Assembly (NCBI RefSeq): GCF_025766255.1
Contig: NW_026516881.1
Location: forward strand, 1-41,899
Origin: Zychaea mexicana
Taxonomy: Eukaryota; Mucoromycota; Mucoromycetes; Mucorales; Lichtheimiaceae
Length of the DNA stretch: 41,899 nt
Direction of reading: 5' to 3'
Shown here: piece by piece, positions 1 to 8,561 of the stretch
Layout of the letters: each line of letters opens with the position of its first letter
How positions within the stretch are numbered: the first letter of the stretch is position 1
The notes under the pieces: generated by a model
Database searches by the model: none
What the model was told of the DNA's origin: nothing
What the model saw: only the letters and a program-made list of their open reading frames with translations
Made by a program: the position numbers and the translations under genes

Positions 1-400
1 GGGAAAGGACTCTACTGCCAAATCAGTGTCTTCGATTGATTTCTATTATAAAGGGAAAGAAGTCTGTTAGAATCGAAAAGCTGGGATCCTTAGGATAAAT
101 ACATACAGCCTCCAAGACAACATCGATTGCTTCTTCGAAATATTGGTATATTTGAGATCCATAAGTAGTCACCACTTGCTCTTGGATACCCTGATAAAGA
201 TCAATCGGTATGTCTTCCCTTTTTTTGACACCCTGTCCACACCAGCAAACCCCATATAGCTCCGGCCTAATTATATAACAAGTTAGTTAACTTTCAAACA
301 ATGTACTATTATCCAAGCAGATATTACTTATAGATGTTGCATGGATCTTCATTCACATACCCATCAACAAATTTCTGCCATGCTTGCCATAACGACACCA
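1..400 (-). CDS. partial unknown gene, 3' exons running off the left edge
   Basis: On the minus strand three exons can be joined: 328-400, 107-266 and 1-42 (continuing outside the window). Introns 267-327 and 43-106 start GTAATA and GTATGT and end in TTAG and ATAG. Frame is kept across both joins. The middle exon reads PELYGVCWCGQGVKK, then an Asp/Ile-rich stretch ending FEEAIDVVLEA. I do not recognise the family. Upstream the frame cannot be followed directly, because the palindromic block at 477-1192 lies there. A further coding-looking stretch on the same strand follows at 1192-1325. Base composition here is closer to the host genes than to the AT-rich DNA to the right. It may be a real gene or a decaying one. 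Splice pattern makes coding likely; function unknown. Confidence 0.4.
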
Positions 401-476
401 CTATAAAATTTTATAATGAGCTTATTGATAAAGTTTTATAAAAGTAGTTAAACTAAATTCTATGATGCTCACCCTT

Positions 477-756
477 GGAGACTTATTGAAATCCATAGGA
501 TTTCTAATTAAGTCTTAATAACAACCTCACGGTTGTTTAGGATTGACTTCATCAAAGTCAAGACTACTTCAAAAAAATCAAAGATTTTTTATCAGCTCCC
601 TAACCTTCATTAGGAATAAGAGAATCGAATCGATTTTAAAAAATCGATAACATTAAAAATTTTAATTTCATTAAATTTTTATATGTTTATATATTATAAG
701 ATAATAGATTTTTTAATTTAAAAATCTTATTATCATAATATATTCGATTAGTCTTC
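477..756. repeat. nested-palindrome repeat, copy 1
   Basis: About 280 bp that recurs at 909-1192 in the same orientation with roughly 90 percent identity. It is almost entirely made of consecutive perfect or near-perfect hairpins. Examples are GAAATCC-ATA-GGATTTC inside AGACTTA...TAAGTCT, AACAACC-TCAC-GGTTGTT, TTGACTT-CATC-AAAGTCAA, AAAAAATC-AAA-GATTTTTT, CCTAA...TTAGG and ATCGATTTT-AAA-AAATCGAT. A long arm GATAATAGATTTTT pairs with AAAATCTTATTATC, and an outer pair AATCGAAT...ATTCGATT closes the last three. No open reading frame. Confidence 0.85.
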
Positions 757-908
757 TTCCTAAACCCCTTAAAAAAAATAAATCTTTTTTTCACCCCTGG
801 AGAACATGTGAATGTTATTCACATAAGTAAAACCACTTCAAAGAAAAATTAAAATTTTTCTTATCAGTCATAGATATTGAAAAGTACAAGCTTTTCTAAT
901 ATCTATAA

Positions 909-1192
909 GGAGACTTTTTGAAATCCATAGGATTTCTAATTAAGTCTTATTAACAACCTCCCGGTTATTTAGGATTGACTTCGTCAAAGTCAAGACTGCT
1001 TTAAAAAAATCAAAGATTTTTTATCAGTCCCCCAACCCTCATTAGGAATAAGACAATCGAATCGATTTTAAAAAATCGATAACATTGAAAATTTTAATTT
1101 CATTAAATTTTTATATATTTATATATTATATGATAATAGATTTTTTAATTTCATTAAGAATCTTATTATCATAATATATTCGATTGGTCTTC
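909..1192. repeat. nested-palindrome repeat, copy 2
   Basis: Second copy of the 477-756 block; both begin GGAGACTT and end GTCTTC. Several differences between copies fall in loops or leave stems paired. The 152-bp spacer between the copies (757-908) carries further palindromes of the same style: ATGTGAAT-GTT-ATTCACAT, AAGAAAAATT-AAAATTTTTCTT and GATATTgAAAAG...CTTTTctAATATC. Confidence 0.85.
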
Positions 1193-1325
1193 CTTCACGT
1201 TTTCTTCAGAGTCAACAACATCAAAAGGTTCTTCCCAAACTTGTGAAAGATCTTCTTGTTCTGTTGCTAGTCGAGATTTTTTGTTCTTTGTACTTTCTGG
1301 ATCCTGATTCTTTGGTCGGTCTCTC
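1192..1325 (-). CDS. possible upstream exon of the same unknown gene
   Basis: Minus-strand open stretch of about 50 codons rich in Lys, Asp and Glu (it includes EEPFDVVDSEENVKED). It is preceded by an ATAATAG-type 3' splice site and stops with TGA once it runs into the palindrome block. It could be the 5' part of the gene whose 3' exons lie at 1-400, with the two palindromic repeats sitting between them inside an intron or as an insertion. This link is inference from strand, frame and position only. Confidence 0.25.
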
Positions 1326-1468
1326 TATTATAGTTTACAAGCATCGTAAATTAGTTGCAAAATTCTGGTTACAAGCGTTCTTTGGTAAGTTACACAAAAT
1401 ATATAAAGTTATATAATTTTTTTTTTTCGATTTTTCATGAAACACTTTTATTCTTTTTCTTTATCAAA

Positions 1469-2427
1469 ATGTTTAAATCAAATGAAACACTATTTCGAAC
1501 ACTTTATGACGATGAACAAGCTATAAGCTATTTATAAAAGCAAGGACTTATGATACCTTTTATTTGTAAAAAATGCAAAAAACCATTATCTATTGGAAAA
1601 TATTATCAAAGATATCGATTTTATTATTATCCAGATAATATTAGAAAAGGTGTATTTACCGAAACATTATTTAAAAAAACAAATCTATGACCAATACAAA
1701 TAATAGAACTATTACGTCAATGGATAATTGGTATGTATCTTTTATAATATAACATATATAATATTAATTTGTTTCTTATATAGATCCTTCTCCTATAAAA
1801 GTGTCTCTACAAATGGGAATCAATGATGAAACAGTTACATGATTATAATCAAAAATACACTTTGCGATAAAAACATAGATCCTTAACAATCAAGAGTTAT
1901 GGAAAAATGTAATTGGTGGACAAGATGAAATTGTTGAAATCGACGAATACTGTTTTGGCAAAACAAAAATTGCTACTGCAAAGCATAAACGATACAGAAA
2001 ACATATATGGATATTAGGCGGTTATCAAAGAAATTCATATCTGTTCTTTTTGGTGCCTGTTCAAAATCGAAAAATGTCAACATTATTACCAATAATCAAG
2101 GATCAAGTTTATCAAGGAACAACTATAATCACTGATGGTCTACGATCTTATACAAGCTTAAACAAGATGGGATATATTCAAAAAGCAGTTTATCATTCGA
2201 AATATTTTGTGGATCTAAATGATTCAACAATACATACTAACAGTATGGAAGGTTTTTGGATACATTTAAAAACACATATGCCCAATATAAAAAAAGATTC
2301 TGAGCTATATACATTGTATTTTTTAGATTATGCTTTTACTAAAAGATATCATCATAATTTGTTTGAAATGTTAAAAACAGTTATTATGTATTATAATGAA
2401 AATCAAATGAAAATCCAAGATCAATAA
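1469..2427 (+). pseudogene. Merlin/ISXO2-type DDE transposase, decayed
   Basis: Translation from ATG 1469 gives an N-terminal zinc-ribbon-like part (FICKKCKK), an intron near 1733-1784 (GTATGT...TATATAG), and a catalytic domain. The domain shows EIVEIDEYCFGK with the first Asp, IITDGLRSY with the second, and HTNSMEGFWIHLK, the C-terminal signature of Merlin/IS1016-like enzymes. The uninterrupted part is 1879-2427. Five in-frame stops break the N-terminal part: TAA 1535, TGA 1688, TGA 1840, TAA 1846 and TAG 1876. I see no frameshift over the whole length. The two TGA codons sit where Trp would be natural. I could not find terminal inverted repeats. In the family this enzyme cuts and pastes its own element; here it should be inactive unless the stops are read through. 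Confidence 0.8.
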
Positions 2428-2491
2428 AAAGACTCTTTATTCTATCAAATATTATATCTGCATTTTTTAATTTATTGGTATTATTTTCACT

Positions 2492-3623
2492 TCATAATTT
2501 CTTTTCATGCATTAATATATTGTATAATAAATGTAAACAATATTCACCTCTTTGAAAATTTTTATCAATGTTATTGCTATCATTATCTTCTTTATCATCA
2601 TCTGAATTGCTATCATCTGAATTATCATCATCTGAATTATTATCATCTGTATAATAACCATCTTCTAGACAATATTTACAATATGTTCTATTACTATCTT
2701 CTTTTACATAGCATCTATTGTATTTAAAATTTCTACATTTATTATTATTATTATATCTTTCGTTTTAGTATTACTAATATCAGGAGTACTAAGATTTGAA
2801 AGACTTCGTTTATTACTATCATTGTTATTATCTTCTATTTCACTATTATCTGTTAATAGCTCATCAATATTTTTTTCTCTATTATAATTTTCATTACTTA
2901 CTAATACATCATTACCTTCTGTGGTGAACCACATTAATACACTGCTTAAGATATCAATAATAAGATATTCGGTTAAACATTATAGCACACATATATGAAC
3001 ACTGCAGCATTTCGGCTAAACACTATTGAATAAAATCTCTCACTCAGATGATTCACCTTACGTGAATAGGACAATGAACCTATCAACAGGTACCTCAGCC
3101 ATTAATCAGCTAACGCCGGTTTCAAAGATGTGCCCGATTAACATAGCGACTTCAATAGAAGTTCTGATATGCCCTTGATCCATCCTCTATCACATAGTTA
3201 ATCCATTAGTCGGATGAATTGATATCACCGTCTTAATAGCTAGAATATAAAAGAGCTTTATCTTTTGTTGGAATAAAACATCATCTCAAAGATACTTAAT
3301 CTTGTCCCTTATTATCTTTATTAAAGCTCTATCATCACACCTTCTAATGAACTATTATCTGTAACAGATGGTGTTGATAAATTTTTTGTTTTATTATTAT
3401 TGTATTTTTTTCTTTTACTTCCTCTTCTTTTTGTTATTTTATAATATTCTTGATATTTTTTTTCTTGTTGACCATTTTCATTATCATATGATATTTCAAA
3501 ATCAATTTGTTTATTTTTTTCATCATATAGAATATTAACATTTTTAATATTGTTTTCAATCATAAAATTAATTATAATTGATCTTTTTATTTTTGATGTA
3601 AATTTTTTATGTGTCTCTTCCAT
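2492..3623 (-). pseudogene. AT-rich Asn/Lys-rich gene split by a solo LTR
   Basis: Minus strand. The first part (3623 down to 3340) starts MEETHKKFTSKIKR and is rich in Lys, Ile, Asn and Tyr. It is cut at ...SSLEG by the LTR at 2920-3339. Just beyond the LTR the same frame resumes (GNDVLVSNENYNREK), so removing the LTR plus one copy of its target duplication rebuilds a continuous frame. The later part switches frame within a run of AAT/TAT triplets (about 2738-2757). In the other frame it continues to TGA at 2492-2494 with a Cys pattern (NKCRNFKYNRC, then YCKYCLEDG) and a long Asp/Ser/Asn tail. The short motif NLSTP occurs in both parts. I recognise no family. Base composition is far more AT-rich than the host genes. 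Confidence 0.5.
2920..3339 (-). mobile_element. solo LTR, copy 1 (inverted), TSD CCTTC
   Basis: Reads TGTGATGATAGAGC...GTTCACCACA on the minus strand: a TG...CA-bounded LTR of 420 bp. The 5-bp duplication CCTTC is at 2915-2919 and 3340-3344. It is the reverse complement of 7473-7893, with scattered mismatches and small differences. No primer binding site, polypurine tract or internal coding region lies next to it, so it is a solo LTR left after LTR-LTR recombination. The tip TGTGGT-GA-ACCACA is itself palindromic. Confidence 0.9.
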
Positions 3624-3699
3624 TTTGATATTAGTTTTATATATATTTTAAAAATTCAATTTTTAAAGAAAATATTATGCAGATTTAGATAAAATTTAA

Positions 3700-4206
3700 A
3701 TATCATCGCTCTTTTAAAATTACCATTTGCCGCTTCTTGCCAAAATTCTTGCAATGCGTCGGTTTTGAATATACCTTATTCGACGACGACGCCTCTTGGA
3801 TAACATTGCTAAATCAATTATAGTTCAGTTATTTCACAACAAAAACAAGCACTAATAAATGTTAATATAGTATGTTTAAAATAATATTCGTACCCATGGT
3901 TGTTATCACCCTTGATAATAAACTGTTTTTTATTATCACAAACTACGTAGTTCTCAATGTTGATATTAGTCATGTTGGCAACTGCATTTTTTGCTTCTTC
4001 CAGCTTTTGTCGCGAAGGCTATTTTTTATTTTGATAACGAAAGTAAGTTCATTAGAGAAAGAGTATGGAAACAGTGTGCGTTAAGTATCAATTACTTTTT
4101 GCCATTTTTTAATAAGATCTTGAATCTTATTACGCAGCCTGATATCAATGAAGTGGAGGCTAGGTTACATCTAATGAATCTGCTGCAAATCTATTGGTTC
4201 CAATAG
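3700..4206 (-). pseudogene. possible decayed multi-exon fragment
   Basis: Minus-strand pieces that splice in frame: a stretch ending RNKIQDLIKKWQK, an intron with GTAATT...AAATAG (about 4021-4097), then PSRQKLEEAKNAVANM. This continues to VVCDNKKQFIIKGDNN, followed by a possible GTACGA...TTTAG intron and an Asn/Ser/Lys-rich exon ending near 3711. Upstream, near 4170, stops appear. No family recognised. A competing plus-strand frame (3991-4206) exists but lacks supporting features. Weak evidence; reported so the stretch is not taken as empty. Confidence 0.2.
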
Positions 4207-4383
4207 CATCTAGTCCTCAATAGTTTTATAAACTTGCTCAAATTCATATATTGAATTATAAAAATTTTGATTTTGTCTAGATAAATATAAAAATAAATTG
4301 AAAATTGAAAATTAATATTTAAAAAAACAAAAAGTATTCTGGATTTAATAGAATTATTTATTATTTTTTAAGATAAAAAGAAA

Positions 4384-4782
4384 ATGGTCTGCTTAAATAA
4401 ATATCTTCCATTTGATAAATTAAATTTAAAAAATAATATTATAATAGAATTAAATGAAACAATAAAAATAGAATTAGATAATAAAATAGATATAAAAATT
4501 ATTACATATATTAGTAAAACAATTAAAAATAAAATTGGAGAATTATTTGATTCTAATCATTTTATATATAAAAATATAGAAAATAACTTTTGCGCTTATA
4601 AATATAGTAAAGGTAAAAATGAAGGGATGATTTGTTGTAAAAAGATAATAGTAAAAGGAAGTAAAGATAAATTTGTATGCACTAAACATAACCCTGATCA
4701 TATTCCTGAAAGAAGAAAAAGGAAAAAAATAAATATTAAAGGTTTATTTGAACCTAAGGTTCAACAAAATATAAATATTTAG
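4384..4782 (+). CDS. AT-rich hypothetical protein with Cys/His motif
   Basis: Intronless 132-codon frame from ATG 4384. The N-terminal half is Ile/Asn/Lys/Leu-rich. The C-terminal half has a compact motif: FCAYKYSKGKNEGMICC, a basic linker, then FVCTKHNPDH and a run of Arg/Lys (PERRKRKK). The pattern Cys-x-Tyr...Lys-Gly-x3-Gly-x2-Cys...Cys-x2-His is reminiscent of small Cys/His modules that I remember as common in large DNA viruses of protists. That resemblance is from memory and untested. After the TAG stop the same frame stays open for about 30 Lys/Asn-rich codons to TAA near 4868, so the stop may be recent. Codon use is strongly A/T-ending, unlike the gene-dense part of the window. Function unknown. 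Confidence 0.5.
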   Translation: MVCLNKYLPFDKLNLKNNIIIELNETIKIELDNKIDIKIITYISKTIKNKIGELFDSNHFIYKNIENNFCAYKYSKGKNEGMICCKKIIVKGSKDKFVCTKHNPDHIPERRKRKKINIKGLFEPKVQQNINI

Positions 4783-5130
4783 CTAGATAAACCTTTTGAT
4801 AAAATTAATAAACTAAAGAATAATAAGAAAAAAATAATTAAAAAATTAAAGAAAAATAAAAAAAATTAAATATATATATTTTGGAAATATTATGCAACTT
4901 GATTTAAAAAACATTATAGATAAACTATTAATAAAATAATTTTATTTTGTTATAGTAGTCTATTTTTAATAAAAAATCAATATATGTAGAGTATCTTATT
5001 TTTTTTATTGTTAATCATTTTATATTATATAGGCCTTTTAAAATTAAATTTTTTTAATTGATAAACATTTTATCTCATGATAATAATTTAATGCAATAAC
5101 TTTCTTCTAGGTTATAAATTAGCAAGTGGT
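4783..5130. other. AT-rich non-coding stretch
   Basis: Apart from the read-on frame after the 4782 stop, this is A/T-rich DNA with A- and T-runs. I see no gene, RNA gene or clear repeat in it. Confidence 0.5.
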
Positions 5131-5352
5131 TTATAAAATTACATGATATAACAATATATGGTCTAGTGTCCAGTGCTGTTTGATCCAATTGAGGCCATTT
5201 ATGTAGTCTAGGTGATTACGTTCGTTGCTATGCTCCGGAAACGCGGTAGCAAAATGGCCGAAGTCCCAATCCTTTGGATTGTTTTCAGAAAAAAACCGAC
5301 GCTTTTGGTCGTGGTTTTCAGGAAACTCGTAGTTGGGAAACGTAGTAAACAT
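5131..5352 (-). CDS. short hypothetical ORF
   Basis: Minus-strand ATG at 5352, 73 codons, starting MFTTFPNYEFPENHDQKRRF and rich in aromatic residues, His and Asn. Its composition looks protein-like, but I recognise no family and see no splice partner. Directly upstream are three imperfect copies of TTGCTATGGAAACAGA (5352-5397), the last two diverged. Could be a small gene, an exon of a lost gene or chance. Confidence 0.25.
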   Translation of the reverse strand: MFTTFPNYEFPENHDQKRRFFSENNPKDWDFGHFATAFPEHSNERNHLDYINGLNWIKQHWTLDHILLYHVIL

Positions 5353-5397
5353 GTTGCTATGGAAACAGATTGCTATGAAAACAGATTTCTATGGAAA
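5352..5397. repeat. three short tandem TGCTATGGAAACAGA-like repeats
   Basis: The plus strand reads gttgctatggaaacaga, ttgctatgaaaacaga, tttctatggaaata. The first unit also fits the loose RFX X-box half-site pair (GTTGC...GGAAAC). Function unknown. Confidence 0.5.
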
Positions 5398-6210
5398 TAA
5401 GACAATGAAGTTTTATTGGCACCCCCTCTCATTAGGTAAAAGAAATACCAAGGTCCGAGCCGGAACGTGGGCACGTGATTCGAGATCAAATAAAAAATGA
5501 TAAGGTCTTCCAGAAGTCAAGACTGAGTCTTTGATACCCTTGTTTGTAGTTTTTTATTGCTATGGTTTTTCCTACAACACCCCTCACCTCAAAAAACCTG
5601 CTCATGTACCTAATTCATTTTGTTACTCCCATTATGAATCAATATATTAAAAAAACGAACATTCTTTACACACAACGATCCAAGTTCATAATTAAACATA
5701 TTTTTCTTTTGTTATACCAATACAATCATTATTTTATTTATTATTCGTAGTATTTATAAAAAACCAGCCAAACTTAGCATGTCCTTTGCTAGTACTATAC
5801 ATTTTACACCATTTTTATGAACGCGTTTATGCCAACGATTTTATACAAGCAATTGTATAAGAAAAAAATTAAACACTTGGACTTTTATAGATTTCAACTT
5901 TTTATGATTATTTTAAAGTACACTGGATGACAACATTACCCTCATTCGTATATTCTACACCCTCTAAATCAACTTTTTATTTTACGGCATGTTGGCATGA
6001 AAACACTACTCTCACTTAGACAAAAGTGCAAGTCTTATTTGGATTGATAACACATAAATACCCATATACTAAAAATCGAGGTAAGGTTATATCATTTTTT
6101 GCTTTTGACTTAAGCTTTTACACTTACTATTGCCTTTGATTCTCATATGGTTCATATAATGGACTATATTATAGATGTGAATGATGTATTCTTAAAGATA
6201 TTATCTCACT
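5398..6210. other. intergenic stretch, no gene seen
   Basis: AT-rich, with short ORFs only. A small palindrome-like AATTGTATAA is present near 5850. No tRNA, repeat or coding signal that I can support. It ends at the stop of the GCR1-type reading frame. Confidence 0.4.
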
Positions 6211-7163
6211 CTATTGGTTTAAATTTTTATTGTTATTTGTAATTTTTTTTTGAAGGGCGTATAGAGATAACCTCTGACGTTGCCTGTCATTTTCCAAGGC
6301 TAGAACTGCATCACGTTCAGTGATGTTTTTGGCGTGAGCTATTCGTTTTATTTCATCCAAGATGAATTTGCGACTAGTATAATGGCGCGAAACTGATTTA
6401 TTCGATCGCGATCCAGTACCATAAGTACTCTCCAAATGTCGAATGGAAGGTCCACCACCAAGTCCTTGATCATATTCCTTCCACAACTCTGTGACAGTTG
6501 CCACGTTCTTATTCATGGTATATTGTGGTGGTTCAGAACTAGCGCTAGGAGTCTGCTGCTGTTCATCATTAGCAGAGTCAATGGACATAGGAGAATACCC
6601 ATGAGTCAGTGGTTATATAGGTAGAGGAGGAGGCGATTGCTGATGCTGTTGATATGGAGGATACAGACGATACGGACGATGTGGATGATATGGCTGGTGT
6701 GGTTAATGTGAGTTGTATGCGTGATGATGATACTGTGGCGGCGGATCTGGTGTGTGTGTGTATGTGTGTGTTATACAATATAGGATTCATCAGATGCGAA
6801 GGCTGCCCATTTGTATCCATTGGTGGGAATGATGGTGTGTGTGATGATGTGTATGATCCAAGATCATGCATAAAATGCTGTTGTTGGTAAAAAGAACGGG
6901 AAAGCATGGTATTTCAATGTCCCTTTGTCTATTCTGCTTTTTAATACACAAATGGCATTGTTTTGAGCGAATTGTTCCTCAATCATCATCTCCAACCGCT
7001 GTGCACCCTCATGCGTCTGCTGAAACCGAAGATCCAGATTATGTACAAGTACTGGTATGGTCCGCCGCAATTGTAAGTCGATAGGTGGATAGGCGGTTTC
7101 AGCGTTGGCAAGCTCACAAAGCTGTCGAGCAAAAACAAAATATTCGGAGCTATGGGATGGCAC
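6211..7163 (-). CDS. GCR1-type DNA-binding domain protein, possibly decayed
   Basis: The minus-strand C-terminal exon contains VATVTELWKEYDQGL, then PSIRHLES, YGTG and SRHYTSRKFILDEI. This matches the C-terminal DNA-binding domain of Gcr1-like activators. The usual Trp-Arg after the YG-x-x motif is Ser-Arg here. An upstream exon (6948-7163, after TTAG) reads FARQLCELANAETAYPPIDL. A 70-bp intron (GTATTA...AACAG) leads to a Ser/Thr-rich linker starting at 6877. That linker is in another frame. It reaches the domain only if a 46-nt intron (GTATTC...AGCAGCAG, about 6557-6602) is used. The alternative Pro/Gln/His-rich frame before the domain contains two TAA codons. The 5' end is not found; a solo LTR lies about 300 bp upstream. 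Intact but poorly spliced, or a relic: undecided. Confidence 0.55.
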
Positions 7164-7472
7164 CTAATTACAAATGTAGAGATCAGGAAACTTTTCCCTT
7201 GAAAACACAGAATCCTATATACATATTAAAATGTACAAAATATGTACCATAAAAACACTTACTACATTGTCTGCTCCATGCGAAAAAGAAATATGTCAAG
7301 AGTAACAGTAAAAAATAGGGACGAAAAAAATAAAAATTATGAAGACTCAGGAATAATCTACATAATTGTGTCATTTTCTTTAGTCGTGAACTTAATAAAG
7401 ATGAAATGGGAACATAATAGCTTTGGATTATCATGCAAAAAGGAAGGGGGCTCGATTGGTTTATGTTGTACT
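7164..7472. other. stretch between GCR1-type gene and solo LTR, no gene seen
   Basis: Probably the remains of the upstream part of the GCR1-type gene or its promoter. Frames here are short and low in complexity, and I find no convincing exon. Confidence 0.35.
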
Positions 7473-7893
7473 TGTGATGATAGAGCTTTAATAAAGATAA
7501 TAAGGGACAAGATTAAGTATCTTTGAGATGATGTTTTATTCCAACAAAAGATAAAGCTCTTTTATATTCTAGCTATTAAGACGGCGATATCAATTCATCC
7601 GACTAATGGATAAACTATGTGATAGAGGATGGATCAAGGACGTATCAGAACTTCTATTGAAGTCGCTATGTTAATCGGGCACATCTTTGAAACCGGCGTT
7701 AGCTGATGTAATGGCCGAGGTACCTGTTGATAGGTTCATTGTCCTGTTCACGTAAGGTGGATCATCTGAGTGAGAGATTTTATTCAATAGTGTTTAGCCG
7801 AAATGCCGTAGTGTTCATACGTGTGTGCTATGATGTTTAACCGAATATCTTATTGTTGATATCTTAAGCAGTGTATTAATGTGGTTCACCACA
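7473..7893 (+). mobile_element. solo LTR, copy 2, TSD GTACT
   Basis: A 421-bp LTR from TGTGATGATAG to GGTTCACCACA. It is flanked by a perfect 5-bp duplication GTACT at 7468-7472 and 7894-7898. It is the same family as 2920-3339 in opposite orientation. TG...CA ends and 5-bp duplication fit Ty1/copia or Ty3/gypsy-type integration. No internal region remains. Confidence 0.9.
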
Positions 7894-7898
7894 GTACT

Positions 7899-8461
7899 AA
7901 TAACCTCAGCAGCACATAATAGTTAGCATAATGTGATCGAGAATAATCTCTGTTTTTTTTCTCACACTTTCTATCAAACTTTTAATGAACGTTTTCAAAT
8001 AAAGATATAAATCATTTATAACAAAAAAGAAAGAGCGGTTTCTGGCTTGTCGAATGATATGCATCAAGATTATTTTTTATAGTTTATTGGGTTTATTATA
8101 ATGAATAGTATTGAGACCGCCAAAAATATTTTTGCATAAAGTTCTTTATATAATAAGCACCTAAAAGTGAGCAAGATCATTACCTTGGCCTTTTTTCTAT
8201 TTTTCTTGTTGAGATTCGCCTCCTCAATCCTTTCAAAAAGTACTTGTATTTTATGCTCTTTGATATGTTATGAATGGGAAATCGGATTGAGATTGATCAT
8301 AGTTGGACAATAACTGAAACGGTCGGCTAAGCTGTTCGTGTTATTATAGATTCTCTCTCTCTCTCTCGCACACACAACAACAACAATGAAGAAGAAGAAG
8401 AAGAAGAAGAAGAAGAAGGAACAAGTAAGTATAATTTGGATTTATTGTGTTAAATTACTAA
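7899..8461. other. intergenic; possible orphan first exon at 8386
   Basis: Mostly featureless AT-rich DNA. At 8350-8385 there is a CT repeat, then CA and CAA repeats, then ATG 8386 followed by ten AAG Lys codons, GAA CAA and a GTAAGT donor. This looks like a 5' UTR, start codon and first-exon end of a host gene, but the sequence beyond is transposon-derived and I see no matching second exon. Could also be simple sequence. Confidence 0.3.
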
Positions 8462-8555
8462 GCGACAAGGTTTTCAGAAAATGCGACAATGATTTTTATC
8501 AGCCTGCGACATTTAATTTTTACTAGGTGCGACATTACTTTTTGGAAACTCTGTA
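8462..8555. repeat. GCGACA-phased repeat array, left
   Basis: Four units of about 21-23 bp, each beginning GCGACA (8462, then three more), the last reading GCGACATTACTTTTTGGAAAC. It matches the last units of the array at 9214-9404 in the same orientation, not inverted. It ends in CTCTGTA. Confidence 0.8.
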
Positions 8556-8561
8556 CAAGAG

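Noticed and set aside
477..1192. CRISPR-like array
   Set aside because: Only two long units with many different hairpins. No regular short repeats and spacers, and the context is a fungal nuclear genome.
3991..4206. Plus-strand 71-codon ORF
   Set aside because: No splice or domain support. The minus strand of the same stretch splices more coherently.
2920..7893. Interpretation as one 5-kb transposon with 420-bp terminal inverted repeats
   Set aside because: Each repeat has TG...CA ends and its own, different 5-bp target duplication (CCTTC and GTACT), so they are separate solo LTRs.
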